The notes under the pieces were generated by a model, which was not told the origin of the DNA, ran no database searches, and saw only the letters and a program-made list of their open reading frames with translations. The position numbers and the translations under genes were made by a program. This document shows, piece by piece, positions 12,417-25,734 of a stretch of 64,000 bases of DNA. The DNA is from Codonopsis lanceolata (taxonomy: Eukaryota; Streptophyta; Magnoliopsida; Asterales; Campanulaceae), in NCBI GenBank assembly GCA_013146195.2, contig CM028378.1, positions 37,906,182 to 37,970,181 of the forward strand, read 5' to 3'. The stretch's first letter is position 1, and each line of letters opens with the position of its first letter.

Positions 12417-14860
12417 TTTTTGGAGGAATGTAAAAGAATATGGTATATATGTACAATATATACAATTTTTTAATGAAATCAAATGTTTATTTACATGTAA
12501 ATTTTGTTCATGTATATATATATATTTTTAAAAATGGTAAGTGTTTATTTACATAAAGAATGATACTTTTTTTGTTTGTTTTTTTTTTGTTTTGTTTGTT
12601 TTTTTTTTTTTGTTGAAAACGTACAAATATTTATAATGCGATCTAATTTTATATGATGTAAAATGAAATAAAACACGTGCGGACTCAAACACACGCACAA
12701 AGCAAAGCTAAACCGACCTAATGGGTAACGACTTTGCACTTATTGTATTTCCAAAATGGGTTTTAAAGGAAAATACCTTCGGGTTCGAGCGAGCTTCTTT
12801 TTTTTTTTTTTATGAGATGCGGGGGAAAGGAAAAGGCGGAGATACCTCCTTGGCCATATGATTGTTGCGAGGCTATATTTGGCATAAGGCTATTCTCACA
12901 ACTCCTACATTTTTTTATAATCGACAGGCGGCCAGTAAATGATCGGGATCCAAATCGTCGTCAATTTGTTCGGAGACAATAACGCAGATGATGAATAGGG
13001 CGAGGATGCTTCGGTGCTTCTCATTTTGATGAGCCGAGCCTTTTACCACGTGCCTTGCGAGAAGAAGTACAGGGCCGGCCGTAGGGAGGCGGACGCCCGC
13101 AGACATTGATGGGCTTTCTCAGGGGCTTAAGGCTGCAAATGAAGGATAGTTTTGGGGAAACAAAGGGGGTCTGAGGCAATGATAGATATGTACATGCAAT
13201 TAATGTATAACCTAAACTTCTTTAGCAATTATTCTAAGTTGCACCTTAGGACCCGTAATATTATATTTTAGTGTATTATTGTGAGCTTTCTGTCGTGGTT
13301 TTTCTTCTTCTTTTACGTCGGTCGAGCCCCTTGCATCTTGAAGGCCGGAGGAGGTAAGATGTCGAGGTTTCAAAAGTGCCTTCCCTCTCCTTATTCTCCT
13401 TATTATTTTTTTATTTGTTTGGCTCTAACTTTGCCTAGGCGCACTTTCGGGTTTTCAACCTAGCGAGCCTTTATTATTTTTTTGTGCTCTAATTTTTGCC
13501 TAGGCCGCCCTTTCGGGTTTTCGGCCTAAGCGAGCCCTTATTTCTCCTTTTTCATTTTCATTTTTTTTCATTTTTTTTTGAATGCCCTAACTTTTGCCTA
13601 GACCGCCCTTTCGGGTTTTTGACCTAGCGGAGAGGGAAGCTTTACTTGTTGGATAGAATGGATCGAGCATAATACCTTTTGAGCTCGTTGAAATGGAGGT
13701 GAACAAGGTCTTCTTTCTGGCTTGTGAGGAGTCGACATCTGGGTGGATCTTTTGACCAATATATGACACATCGTGGAAGAGAGGGGTAGCAACCTTTGAT
13801 AAGTAGCCCCGGCATTTTTTTCTTAGCTCGACGGCATGACATGATAGCGATAAGTCTCCCGAGGGATGAGGTCTTTTCTTGGTCTCCTCTTGCTTTTGAT
13901 TTGATTATAGCTCGACATCTTTGTTGATGAAAAATTGTTGGGCTTGGGAATGATCACTATTTTATTGGACGGCAGTCGGGTATTTCTTTTTTTTTTTTTT
14001 TTTGCTCGAATTTTCTCTCTTTTTTTCTATTCTTTTTTACTCTTTTTTTTTTACCGAATGAAGTTGGCGTTAATTTGTTTCATGATTTTTTTTTTTTTCA
14101 ACTTGTAGCGACCATTCGGCTTAATGCGGTGGAGCTTTTGTCGATTGGTGAGCATCGGGACATGAGGGTCGGGTGTTCAACCATGGCTGGTCTACTCGAC
14201 ATATCTTTATAGGACTAGGCGAGCATGTCCACGAACCTTTGAGGAGATCCATGAGTGGTGTTCTTTTGGAGCCTTCGGTAGTTGCGATTTTGACTTCTTT
14301 TGATTTCCTTGTCGGCCCAGATTGATGGTGGATCGGTCGATTGTTGTTGATGATGTCTACGGCTCTCTTGACTTTACAAGCTCAAGAAAATTTTTATCTT
14401 TTGGGTCCTTTTAAATGACTCATTATTTTAATTATTTAATGTGTCTTTTATGCGATGCAACTAAGAAATAAGCAAAACATTTAGATTATTATTAAACACA
14501 ATGGGGTTTATTAATTATTGAGCAGGTTTGAGATCCTCAATTGTGGGAGGGGCGTTTAGATTGGTAGATGACCAAATTGAGGACACAGGGTTAGAGGAAA
14601 GGAATGAGAGGGTCCTCAATTTTAGGGAGCGGATTGGTAGATGACCAAATCCGTAAGGCTAGGGAAAGGAATAGGGGTAATATCCAAAGTAGTCCACCGA
14701 TCTGCGAGGCGTCAGTGGGTCGGTCGTAGTATACTAGTTACTGCGGTGGCTTATAGGCTCAAACTCGGCGAGGGGAGCTTTTAGTGATCGGTACCTCGCC
14801 TATCATACCCGAGGGAAGGCGTCATCAACCTCAATCATGTTGATTTGAGGTAGAGGGTTA
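11656..14860 (-). mobile_element. Decayed retrotransposon interior, T-rich, non-coding now
   Basis: The stretch is packed with long T runs (for example 12388-12421). Short ORFs show no alignable reverse transcriptase, RNase H or integrase motif. It probably belongs to the downstream part of the minus-strand Ogre-like element, whose gag lies at higher coordinates. A three-unit minisatellite sits at 13425-13630. Around 14515-14670 a phrase TTGGTAGATGACCAAAT(T/C) occurs twice beside TCCTCAATT words, a small local duplication. I cannot define a 3' LTR. Confidence 0.35.
13425..13630. repeat. Minisatellite, about three units of 70-90 bp
   Basis: Each unit contains TTTGCCTAG(G/A)C, then CCCTTTCGGGTTTTC (the first unit has CACTTTCGGGTTTTC), then A/GCCTAGCG, followed by a T-rich spacer. 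Copies begin near 13430, 13495 and 13593. Ogre-type retrotransposons often carry such arrays in untranslated parts. Confidence 0.7.
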
Positions 14861-15299
14861 TTGACTATATTTGGTGCAGGAGGAGGTTTTCAATCACCTT
14901 ATCATCTATCAAATCTGGATAGCATTTTTGAGTGTGTAGCATCGTGTCGGTGTGGTGACCCAGCGATGATACTCGCGATCTTGGGCATGGTTCGGTTGTC
15001 GACGGGGGTTCGGTGGCCTATAGTTTTCCAAAGGCTTCAACACTCACGAGCCATTAGCCCCGCGAGGATTCTTGGCGAGAGGCTTGCGGTTCATCATAAT
15101 CTTAGGTTTGATTTACGAAATTTACATTTTGGGCCACGATTCCCTCCGGCGTGTTGACAGACACATCCGCTTCATAAGACCATGGAGCATTGCCATAGTT
15201 TTGGGTAGAAAAGGGGCGTGCATTTCTACCGCATTGAGGTTGGTGCGGGTGTGGTTGCTATGGTGTCTTTCCTTTAGAAGTAACGGAAAGAGGTAGGAT

Positions 15300-16629
15300 G
15301 TGTATTGGCTTGTAATTGGCCGGTCAGTATATCATCATCAATACGGGCTCCTATCTCTACTATTTCTTTAAAATTAGTACGAGGGGAGGTACCGCATGTG
15401 TTCAGGTAAATGGGTTGAAGGTTTTTGATGAACATCAGGCATGACTCGGCGGATCGGTGTCAAAGGTGATGCCCGGCTTTCTTTTCCACATTGCAAACTT
15501 CGGCGCGAGGTTTCTTTTTCCCGTTGGGTGCACGATTCAAGGTCCCTCTATTTTCGAGGTCGGTGTTGTCCTTGTACCTTTCAAGGAATTCCTCGGCTAT
15601 CAGGTCCCGGTATTCATGAATGCTGCTATCGACGGCATTAACCATTGCTTGGCGGCTCCTACCGAGGGTGAGGTGAAAATTGGAAGCCATAGCTTCAAAG
15701 GCGGCTCCCAGGCGCATCTTGGGTGGAATAAGATCTCAAATGGGATATGGGGCATCGGTCCGTCAAACTTTTCTATGTCGGGCATTTTTGAACTTTGAGG
15801 GAAGTATTGCGGATGGTTGCAATGTTAGGGCCAGCGTAGAAAATTCCCTTTATTAAGGAGCTTAAGCATCATGGCCTTCATATTTTCCATGTCGGCCTCC
15901 ATTTTGGTGGTTGGGGAGTTGGTTTTGGTATATCTTGTTGGATTTAGGAAGAATTTGGGTTATTTTACGGTTGAAGGTAGGGATTTTTGGTGGTGGGTTT
16001 TGGACGGTATATGGAATACGGGTTAATGGAATTTGGGCATTATAAGGATTAAAATTTGGATATGGGTATTGGGTTGGATAAAGGTCTTGGGTTATTGGGT
16101 TTTGGATAATATATGGATTTTGGTTTGGTGGGTTATTGGTAGCTTCAGCCGGGCGACCAGGATCATTAGGAGGTAAATATGTGGTAACTTGGCCTGGTGG
16201 GTTAAAGCTTTTTGGGTCCATGTGTGGGCTATTTAGGAGTGGGTTAGTTATAGGAAAAGGAAGGTCATTTGGGTTCTGGGTATTTGGGGGAGTATATGGT
16301 GGATAAGGCGGGTAAGGATATATATTTGGGTAATATGGACTTGGTGGAGGATTGGGATTTGGGATAGTGGTAGTATTTGGTGGGTTAGTATTTGGCTGAG
16401 GAGTTGGGTTAGGAGGCACCTGAGATGTGGATGCTTCTTGGGGAATAGTAGGAGAAGAATTCACCTCACCACTAGATTTTAGACTCTGTACCAGACTAGC
16501 CATTTGACTCATCGCTGCACCCAACCTTTGGTCAAACCATTCCTGCATCGCCGGAGGCGGAGCATATCCTGGAGCCCACGAACTGTGCCCATAGGCATTC
16601 ACTTTCTTACGCCATCTTGGTCGGATCAT
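15300..16629 (-). pseudogene. Degenerate gag of an Ogre/Tat-like Ty3/gypsy retrotransposon
   Basis: The 16629-15862 frame (255 aa) is a Pro/Asn/Tyr-rich gag N-terminal region. It contains QEASTSQVPPNPTPQPN, NPNDLPFPI and GQVTTYLPPNDPG, matching phrase by phrase the gag of the plus-strand element at 61510. It then breaks. MPDIEKFDG appears in the frame at 15785-15600. FEAMASNFHLTL and EEFLERYKDNTD appear in the frame at 15717-15460. A further piece, around 15440-15330 on the minus strand, corresponds to a later gag segment (FIKNLQPIYL-like). Several frame breaks mean the gag is dead. The neighbouring LTR at 17996-19745 lies upstream on the same strand. Confidence 0.75.
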
Positions 16630-17995
16630 GCATTGAATTGATTACGCCCTCGTCGATCTGGCCCGATATCCTCGATCGATTTACGTACTATCTTCGAATC
16701 AACGGCCGGTGCTATCTCTGCGTTTCCAAATTCGGGCAGTCTCTCGAGGAAAATGGGGTTTTGGTAGGTATCGAGAAGGCTAGATGGAGGCTATGCAGGC
16801 TTGAAGTCAGCGTGCCTTTTATTAGTATATTATTATTATTATTTCCATGTTCCTACAATTGGCCAGGATAAGCACACGCTTTATTTTGATCTCGGGACTT
16901 TTCTGGAATAGTGGATTCTTTCTCAGTATAGGACCAACGTATTCCACCTTTCGACTCCCAGGCTGGGTGGTCCCGAGGCGAAGAGCCTATACTCTTTCGG
17001 GATCCACCATTCGAAATGGTCTAGGTCGAGCATATGAGAATTATAAATCATCGTTTGTTATTTATTGATTTTTTTTTGTGCGCACTTATTATTTTTCGAA
17101 CTTGCGCATTTTTTTAACATATATATTTTTGATTTTTTTTGATGATTTTTTTTTGACGGTGACCCACAATTCAAAATGCAAAAACCGGTCGATGCAATGA
17201 AGTGTCTGAAAAACTATATGCATTCTAACGTTGGCTTATGCGGGGGGTAGGTGGCCATGGTGTAGGAGTAATTCGAATATATTTACATGCGTGCACGTGT
17301 GTGCGGTATCTAAGCGATAAAATCTTTATTTATTTTGGATATAGAAAATAAAACAAATTTGGCTGTCTTCTTTGTTTGTGTGGATTTTCTCGGCTTTTTA
17401 GTTTGACGCGAGCAATAAAGCACATCACATTAAGAAATAGAAAGAAAAGTGGAAACTATCTATCCTATTAATTACAAATTTTGGTCCTATGCCCCCAAAA
17501 TAAAATGACATAATGAATGCTTGAGATGTACAAATATCTGATTCTGAGAATAAAGTGAAAAAGAAAAAATGTCTTGAAAGAAATAAATGAAAGAAAATAG
17601 GAAGTAAAGACTCTTTTGTTTGTCTGCTTCGAATTTATTTGTAAAATATATATATATATATATTTTTTTTTTTGATTTTCGAATTTTTTTTTATGTATAT
17701 ATATATAAAGTGTTTGAAGGCTTTTTCGGCCAAATACGATCTCGAACAATATATGCATGTGATTTGATTGATTTTTTTATCGAACATCGGATCGGAGCAG
17801 GCTCTGCCGGATGGAGGATCATATCCACAAATATAGCCACGGCCGTAATGGGAACACTTTATTGAAATGCGTAAATTAATATAACGAGCATATTGCAAAA
17901 CAAAGAAAAGCCAAAAAAGGTTTTATTTTATGAGTCTAGCCCTCCATTTTATTTAAAATAAAACAACATCCGGAGTAGTCGCCCTTTGTGAGGTT
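16630..17995 (-). mobile_element. 5' untranslated leader of the minus-strand Ogre-like element
   Basis: The interval between LTR and gag is non-coding. It aligns in order with the leader of the plus-strand copy (60020-61509). Shared landmarks are the sequence just inside the LTR (GGAGGGCTAGACTCAT on the minus strand), a block around 17220-17260 matching 60780-60815, and one around 16960-17040 matching 61085-61200. The primer-binding site is mutated compared with the plus copy. Confidence 0.6.
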
Positions 17996-19745
17996 CAGGG
18001 TGCGACAGCGCCCTGCCGCCCTTGTTTAGGGGTGCGGCGTGCGGATGCGGGACACCACTTGCTCTCGTTCCACCCTCCCTTGTTTAGGGGAAGCGAAATC
18101 AAAGTGCGAGAGGAGTCTTGTCTATATTAGCACGTTGGAATGTGCCTCGGTTGCCACGAGTGGATTTTGTATCCAAAATGGGAACTAAAGGTTTCCTCAT
18201 GTCGGGTTATCCCTTATTTAAGTGGATAACGGGATATGGGAATGCATTACCTTTCCATTCTCATTCTCCCCTTTTTTATCGGGATAATAGAGAAGTGCAA
18301 GAAAAGATATTGCGCGCCCCCACTTATGGATTTATTAAAATGGCCTTATGGCCCAATCGGATCGCTATGGGAGCTATGGGTTTCCGCATCAAGTTATCCC
18401 TTGTTTAGGGGATACCGGGATATGGGAATACATCACCCCTCCATTCCCGTATCTCCCTTTTTTAGGGGAGAACAGGAAAGTGCAAAGAGGGAATGTTGCG
18501 TGGCCCCACTGGATCTGAAAGTTTTTAGAGTCGCCACCTTTATTTTAAGGCAAAAATAAAGGAAAACCGAGAAAACCAGATTTTAGAAAACGGGTTCGGG
18601 GCTAAGTTACGAGTTGGGAAGGTGCTAGGCACCCAACTCGCTTTCGATCTCAAAGCGTTTTTTTGGTGAAATATGCTCATTGTTATATTAATCTAGCAAA
18701 TAAATAAGGTCTTATTTTGACAAGGGAAAATTAAGAGATACATTCGTGGCTACATTATTCTGGACTCGCGGCCGCCTCCTTCCAATAATTACAAACACAT
18801 TTAAGAATATTTGGCCATTATAACTGGCTCTTTTACATAATTTTTCCTAATCTAATCAAGGCGGCCAACGGCTTATATTGGCTACATTGTGCCGGATTTA
18901 AAATACAACTTTTGAAAATAAATAAAAGGAAAAAAAATACAAATGAAATAAAAATACGCCCTTAAAGGTATTATTACCTTTTAGAGCGGTGGTGTAAGCT
19001 CGTCCTACGTCCTCTGCGGAGAGGAGTCTTTTTTTTTTGAGCTGAGAATTTGGGTGAGCTGGATTTGAGCGGAATTTGAGCTGGATTGGGCGGGTTTTCA
19101 GCTGGTTGGTGGGGCTTGTCAACTCGAGGCAGTGTGACTATTTAGGGTTGGTTTGGCCTTTTAGTGGAGGCAGACTTAAGTTTTGACTTTTTAGCTCGTT
19201 ACTCGAGGCGAGTACTTGGCGGGGTATGTGTTTATATGTATTTTTTTTGTGTGCGTTTTTATATATTTGTGTGTGGTGTGTCGTGCGGGTTGAGTGATTA
19301 GTGTGTGGTGTGAAAATAGAAGGAGTATATGATGGAAGTGAGTGAGTGAGGGGTATTTATGGGTGAGTGGGCGAGAGAAGTGAGAGAGGGAGGCCGGGTT
19401 TTGTTTGTTGTGGGGTAAATTTGGGATGAGAGAGAGAGGTGATCGCGGGGATTGAGGGAGTATAATATGTATATATAGGGGTAGATTAGTGGGTTAAGAA
19501 GGAAAAGGGAGGGGGTATTTGGCCGGTAGTCTTTTCTTTTTCTTTTTTTTTTGGTCTTTGTTTTCTTTTGGTTTTGATTTTTCGTTTCTTTTGGTTTTTT
19601 GTTTTTCTTTTCTTTTTTTTTTTGTTTCTTTCTTTTTCTTGATTTTTTGTACCTTTGCTCTGAAACATACAAGAAATAATTAGTAGTCCATTTTACAATA
19701 TTTATTGGACAATATAAAATAGAGTCGAATTTGGGGTGTGCCGGC
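17996..19745 (-). mobile_element. 5' LTR of the minus-strand Ogre-like element (old copy)
   Basis: On the minus strand this region shares the motif GGTGCCTAGCACCTTC type (around 18590-18650) and the repeated CCC(C)TAAACAAGGG words with the plus-strand LTR at 58453-60018. Its outer edge (about 19745) resembles the plus LTR start (ACACCC..AATTTCG), and its inner edge leads into a degraded PBS-like GGGCGAC. TATATAT at 19470-19477 is a candidate core promoter. A Lys-rich ORF at 19298-19756 (-) is low-complexity A/G-rich sequence. Boundaries are approximate. Confidence 0.6.
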
Positions 19746-19825
19746 TCTCGTCGCACCAGGCTATGTTGTTGAGGCGGTTCCTCGGATTTTTGGAAAGGCT
19801 TTAATGGGCCTCCGGTCTTTTTTTT

Positions 19826-22030
19826 CTACGCTTCAACCTTTGAGAGCTCGGTCACCTTGCTGGTAAGGGATTCCTCGTTATTCTTGAGATCAGCCCTGAT
19901 GCAGTTGATTTTCTCTTCTAGGGCATTCTTCTCGGAAGCAAGTGTGTCTTTCGATGGTCGGTGGTGAGGGGTGTTGTTCTTGTTGAGATTTGTGATTAGG
20001 CGTTCGTACATCAGGGATGGATTTATTGGCGTCTGTTTGAGATATTGCGAGTTAAAATGTGGAAAAAGGAAAACGGTAAGTAAAGGCGGATGTGTTACCT
20101 CGATCGAGGCACATGCCCATCTCTCCAGTGGGACCGAGCTTGCACGGTCGGCATATTTCTTCTGGATCCCACTATGGTGAAGACGCTTCATTAGACCAAG
20201 AGATCGTGGCTTGAAGCCACTTCGTTTGTGCAGCTATGTTGTTGAGGTCGGAACACGTTAGCGAGCTCCCTAATAAGAAGCTGCGACCTTTGCACGGTCA
20301 TCGGGCATTACAAAGTCTTCCGTTGCTGCAAGAGGGAGGTTGGGGGGTGCTTCTCTTCAATTATAGCTTTATCACTTGCCGGCGCTATGTTTCCTCGGGC
20401 TTTCGGTGGGTTCAATGGTGATGACAGGGGGGGTGAGCAAGGCGGTTCGCACGAGGGGAGCGGGGAATGAAGGTAGAGGTGGATTGTTCGGGTTGTTGGC
20501 GCTTCGTTCCCCGGCTTGAGGTCGTAGCTGGGACCGTTGGAAGATTAATGGCTGGCTGGGTGGACAGGTGTTTAGCTCGTTTGCTCGAGCTCTTTTTAGC
20601 AGCCTGCATGAACTTGGTGACGTCGGTCAGCTGCCTCATTTCTGCACAAGGTCAAGTATTAGCACCAAGGAAAGCATAGGTGTTTAAAATTATCGAAGAA
20701 AAGGATGACAAAGTAAACAATTGAGAAATAACCGAGAAAGGGAGAAGTTAGGTCGGCGAGAGAGTGCGTGCGAGCACAATCTTCGCATCACTTTAGGGGA
20801 ATTTGTTCCCATGGCAAGAACCCGGTAAGGATGGGGAATTTCTGGTCAATGTAACTTCGGGGCTCCACCCTTCAACGAGGAAGGTAGGAGATCAGCGGCT
20901 TCATGAGCGAGGTCAGTTGATGAGACTTCGCCGGTCAACACAAAATCACCGCCGGTTTGCCGCCTCTTGCTCCTAACATGTTTCTAAACGCCTTGACTAT
21001 TTTGGGTTCTCGGCTCGGTAGGCGTGTTTGTCATTTCGGGAGGCCGTAGTCGATATAGAGGCGCGAATGGCCAGCCAATGCTCGATTCGATGAGCAAGGC
21101 TTTCCGTCAGTGTCGACCTTGTTAGGTACATCGGTGAGAAGCTTGAAGAAACCATGGTTTGGCGGTGTTGATGCGGCGGTTTTTTGTCAAGGAAAGGAGG
21201 AAAAACTTTCGAACAAAGTCATATCGGGCTCGAACAGGAAGTGATCGGCGGCTTCATGTGAAGGATACTAGGAACTAACGGTTGGTTAAGGTCGTCGCGA
21301 GGAAGGGTGTTAGAAGCATTCATCGAGTTCAACGATGAATGGGTCAAGGAAGTCGGAGTCCGACTTGGAAAAAGTCAAAATAAATACCATCCTGTCTCCT
21401 TGGAAATTGTGGCCTTCCTTTTCTAGGTCTAAATCGAAAAGCGAACAGTACGGTTTGGGGTCTATACCTAGCGAGTAGAACCGGTACTAACCTCGTCCTC
21501 GGAGTTCAAATCTTCCCATCGATTGAGGGAGAGGAAAGGAGGCGAGGGACAAACAGGGGTTTGGCTTGGTCGGGTAGTTGCTCGTTTGGGCGAGGGCGAT
21601 TGCTCGCTTCGATTATCGATCGATGCTGCCCACTTGTGAGGGTTTTCGTCGGCGTGATCAATGGAACCACGTCTTGCTCGCTTCGCCGGAAGAAGATGAG
21701 GGCGGAGGCCTCTCTACTTGAGCTCTATGGTCGTAGTTCGGCCTTCAATTTCGAAAGCGGTTCCTTCGCTAGACATCCTACGGGAAAAGGAATCGAAATT
21801 ACGAGGTTAAATATTGATTGGTAAAGTGTGGCAAAAAAGTTGGTTGCAGCATATGGGTTGCGAGATCAGTAAACAGGGTACTGACTCAGGTTTTCTCGAT
21901 TCCTTGAGTTTGGGTTGGTAATTGGTAAAAGACGAAGGCGATTGAGTTTTGGGTAAATAACTTACAGAAAATCGAAAAGGGGGTTCACATAGTGTAAACC
22001 CTAACTCAGAACTTAAGAGAGTTTAATGCA
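19826..22030 (-). pseudogene. Broken 'putative gypsy type transposon' (Transposase_28-like) reading frame
   Basis: On the minus strand, fragments in different frames resemble the plant retroelement protein annotated as putative gypsy type transposon (Pfam Transposase_28, from memory). Around 21440-21310 there is a YFDFFQVGLRLP-like segment, then DPFIVEL. Around 21170-21100 there is a WFFKLLTDVPNKVDTDGK-like segment. Downstream, 20191-19826 encodes a Glu/Lys/Leu-rich coiled-coil-like tail (LASEKNALEEKINCIRADL). 20639-20412 encodes a basic Ser/Thr-rich linker. The opposite-strand ORFs are shadows. Frames are interrupted, so it is not functional. Family assignment is moderate. Confidence 0.45.
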
Positions 22031-22209
22031 AGGAGATGATGAGGATGGGGCAGTGAAATACCTGGAGAATTTGATGAAGATCTTGATTTTGTTGTCGAAG
22101 TGCGGCAAAGATGCAATCTGGGAAGTGGTTCTTGGTGAAGATTTGCAGAGAGCTCCGCCTGTTTCGTCTATTTGCTTGAATGGTTTTCTGAATTACAAAG
22201 AGGCATAAA

Positions 22210-23190
22210 GTGGTAAAAGAAATCGAGTCCTATCTTTTATACGCAATGAAGCCGCCGTTTGAAAGTTGAATCATTGGGCCCGAAGCACGAGGCGCGTTGA
22301 ACGAGGCCGCATTTAATGGGCATAGGAAGTTGGACCTGCAGTTCACCCGGCTGACGGCTGACGGCTGACGCTTCGCACTCTAAAGAGACGCTTGTTCAAG
22401 ACGTTTCGTGAATTGTTGCTCACGTAGTTTTTGGGTTTTGAAATTTTGGAGGGAGCTGTTTTGAAATTTTTGGAATCCTCCTCGTCATGAGCATGAATAC
22501 TCGATAAGACAAGGAGTTGGGGGCTACTGAGCTGCTCGGCCCAATTTGGCCCAAGCCAGGAGCCACGTGTCAATCGTGTGAATCTTCCGAGCAAGCGAGC
22601 AAAAATATTACGCGAGCAATCAGGTAAAATCTCTGTTTTGGCCGGGATAAATACTTGAGATGGGGGCTTAATTATGCGAGCAACATCGATGAGCGGGCAA
22701 CTTAGCTCGATTGCACTAGTAAGTTGAGGGAGCAAGCAACATTGCCCGGTTGCACCAAGTAAGTTACAAACAGTTGAGGGCATTGATGTCCGGAAAAGAT
22801 CAAGATAACAGTTGAGGGTGGTTACACCCGAGCAATAATCCCGACTGTAAGCCATGACAGTTTGCAGAGGAGTTGATGCTCGTCATGGGCAGTTAATTCC
22901 AATCATGGGCAGTTAATACCAATCATGGGCAGTTAATGCCAATCATGGGCAGTTATTCATGATCATGGGCAGTTATACCTCCGGCACATATAAAAACCTT
23001 GTCAAATTTTGGAGAGAGGTATGCACAATCTTATTCCCTAGCCTAAACTCTGCCGAATTGATAACTTGTTGTACTAATTCACACGCCGGAGGGCTTTTGC
23101 AGGGAGTGCCCCTGCCCAGTTCACGTTTATTCTCTTTCGTTTCAGAGTTGGGCACAGAGGATCTAAAAACATGTTGAAAGCCAGGTGTTA
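22210..23190. repeat. LTR-like regulatory segment with TATA boxes on both strands
   Basis: The segment flanks the Transposase_28-like frame on its 5' side. On the minus strand TATAAAAG occurs at about 22236-22243, facing the broken frame. On the plus strand CATATAAAAACC occurs at about 22985-22997. A purine run (AAGGAGTTGGGGG, 22511-22523) resembles a polypurine tract for a plus-oriented LTR. The frame at 22343-22855 (-) shows no family. It is probably an LTR, but I cannot decide its orientation or exact ends. Confidence 0.35.
22865..22978 (+). repeat. Five tandem units of about 22 bp (CATGGGCAGTTA)
   Basis: The core (A/G)TCATGGGCAGTTA recurs five times with a 20-24 bp period, and the spacer varies (ATTCC, ATACC, ATGCC, TTCATG, TACC). 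It lies just upstream of a plus-strand TATA-like sequence, so it could be an iterated upstream element of an LTR promoter (inference). Confidence 0.85.
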
Positions 23191-23231
23191 GGATTGGGCT
23201 TATTTAGTGGGTCCAGATTATCTTGGACGCA

Positions 23232-23292
23232 TCAATACTATTTAATTAATACAAATTATTCACAAGATAATTTTATGTTATTTGTTCTTCTA

Positions 23293-23372
<80 letters not shown>

Positions 23373-24103
23373 TACTAATCTATTAATTATCTATTAACTA
23401 TTATTTAAATAGAAATCGCTGCTACCACATGACGACTTTGTGTTGAATGCATAAAGTTTTAAACGAATTATGTGCTTCGACGTGTCAACTTCTTGTGAAG
23501 TTGTGATTTTTTTTTTATTTTTCTTTGCTGCCAAAAATTAAAACCGGATAGATTTTAAAATTGGTGCCTACTTATATAAATGGTCAAAAAAAAATTCCAA
23601 AATCGGTTAGTACGAGATAGATTTTTATCACATTTGATTTAGACGTGTTTCACTTGATTAAGACTCCAAATTTTAATGGTAAAAGTGTTTTTTTGCGAAT
23701 AGATTTTATCAATTCTCATAGATTTAATCTTTCAATTACATATTCATATGATCAATTTTGAATATGTACCTTATTTTTCGTTATTTTTATATTATTTTAA
23801 TAAAAAATTTAACTATTTATTACAAGTTTAGAAAATCATCTTATTATAAATAATTTTTACACAAAAAAAAACTATTAAAACCGTGCATACGGTACTATAT
23901 ATGTATTTATAGTATTATTTTAAACCGGATATATTTTAAAACTGCTACCTCCTTTATACATGGTAAAAGTTTTTTTTTACCATTTTTTATGCCAAAATCG
24001 GTTAATACCGGATATATTTTATCACATTTGATTTAAACACGTTTCACTTCATTATGACTCCAAATTTTCATGGTAAGTTTTTTTGGTGAATAGATTTTTC
24101 ATG

Positions 24104-24175
<72 letters not shown>

Positions 24176-24912
24176 ATTTGATTTATACATGGGAAAAGTT
24201 TTTTAACCATTTTTTCTGCAAAAATTAGTTAATGCCGGATATATTTTATCACATTTGATTTAAACGTATTCACTTGATTAGGACTCTAAATTTTCATGGT
24301 AAAAGTTTTTTTGGCGGATAGATTTTATCAATTCTCATAGGTTTTAATCTTTGAATTACATATTCATATGATCAATTGTGAATATTTACCTTATGTTTCA
24401 TTTTTTTCAATTTTTTACTATTTATTACAAGTTTAGAAAATAATCTTATTATAAACAACTTTAAAAAAAAAAAAAAAACTACTAAGACTGTGCATACGGT
24501 ACTATATATATAAATTCTTCTTTTTTTTTGCTGCCAAAAATTAAAATCGGATAGATTTTAAAACTGATGTCTGCTTTATACATGGTAAAATGTTTTTATT
24601 TAACCATTTTTTGTTGCCAAATTTGGTTAATACCGAATATAATTTCTCACATTTGATTTAAACACGTTTCACTTTATTAGGAATTCAAATTTTCATGGCA
24701 ATTTTTTTTTGAAGATAGATTTTATTAATTCTCATAGGTTTTAATCTTTCGATTATATATTCATATGATCAATTTTGAATATTTACCTTATTTTTTGTTT
24801 TTTTCAAATTATTCTAATTAAAAATTTTAATTATTTATTACAAGTTTAGAAAATTATCTTATTATAAACAACTTTTGCAAAAAAAAAAACTATTAAAACC
24901 GTGCATACGGTA

Positions 24913-24974
<62 letters not shown>

Positions 24975-25734
24975 TGCTACCAAAATTAAAACGTGATAGA
25001 TTTTAAAACCGGTGCCTCCTTTATACATGGTAATTTTTTTATTTTTTGTTTTTTACAATTTTTGTTGTCAAAATCGATTAATACCATATAGATTTTATCA
25101 CATTTGATTAAAACGTGTTTCACTTGATTGACTCCAAATTTTCATGGTAAAAGTTTTTTTTTTGTCGGATGAATTTTATCACATTTGATTTAGACGTGTT
25201 TCAATTGATTAAAACTCTTCACTTTTCATGGTAAAAGTTTTTTTTAACCTTTTTTTTCTGCCAATTCGGTTTGTACCAGGTAGATGTTATTACATTTGAT
25301 TTAGATTAGTTTCATTTTATTAGGACTCCTCAATTCCCATAGTAGAAGTTTTTTAAGTTTTATTATTTTACCAAAATTCGGTCAATTTAAAATAGATGTT
25401 ATCCAATTTAATTAAACGTGTTTCACCAACACTACAAACAACCACTGCGAAATACTTCCCCTCCATCAAGCACCTCCTTGACGAGTCTGTCTTCGTGGTA
25501 CTTCCCCTCCCCTCTCTCCGTCTCACACTCACACTAAGAATAATTGTTCGATTTTATAATTCGCATAAATTTTCGGTTTGATAATTTGGTGTGATCTTAC
25601 GCTTTATTTATTTATTTATTAATTATGAGGATATCTTGTTGTTGTTTATTCATTCAAATAATTTTCAGATTATACAAAAATAAGTTTCAGAAACAACGCT
25701 AAATCAACCGTACATCGCACGGGTGATAACCTAT
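23232..25734 (+). mobile_element. Non-autonomous Helitron with internal satellite (copy 1)
   Basis: The 3' end has the plant Helitron pattern. A hairpin CCGTACATCGCACGGG (about 25709-25724) is followed by GTGATAACCTAT|T, a decayed CTRR. The candidate 5' end is A|TCAATACTATTTAATT. About 170 bp inside is AAATAGAAATCGCTGCTACCACATGACG, the 5' subterminal motif also seen in the copy at 33293. The body consists of several diverged units of about 430-500 bp. Each carries CACATTTGATTTAAACGTG, TTTCATGGTAAAAG and GTGCATACGGTAC followed by (TA)n. The microsatellites at 23295-23364, 24106-24172 and 24930-24971 belong to this. The 5' end is approximate. Confidence 0.6.

Noticed and set aside
19298..19756. 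Lys-rich 152-aa minus-strand frame
   Set aside because: Low-complexity A-rich tract within an LTR.
22865..22978. CRISPR-like array
   Set aside because: Units are direct repeats with 8-10 bp variable linkers, far too short for spacers, in a plant genome.
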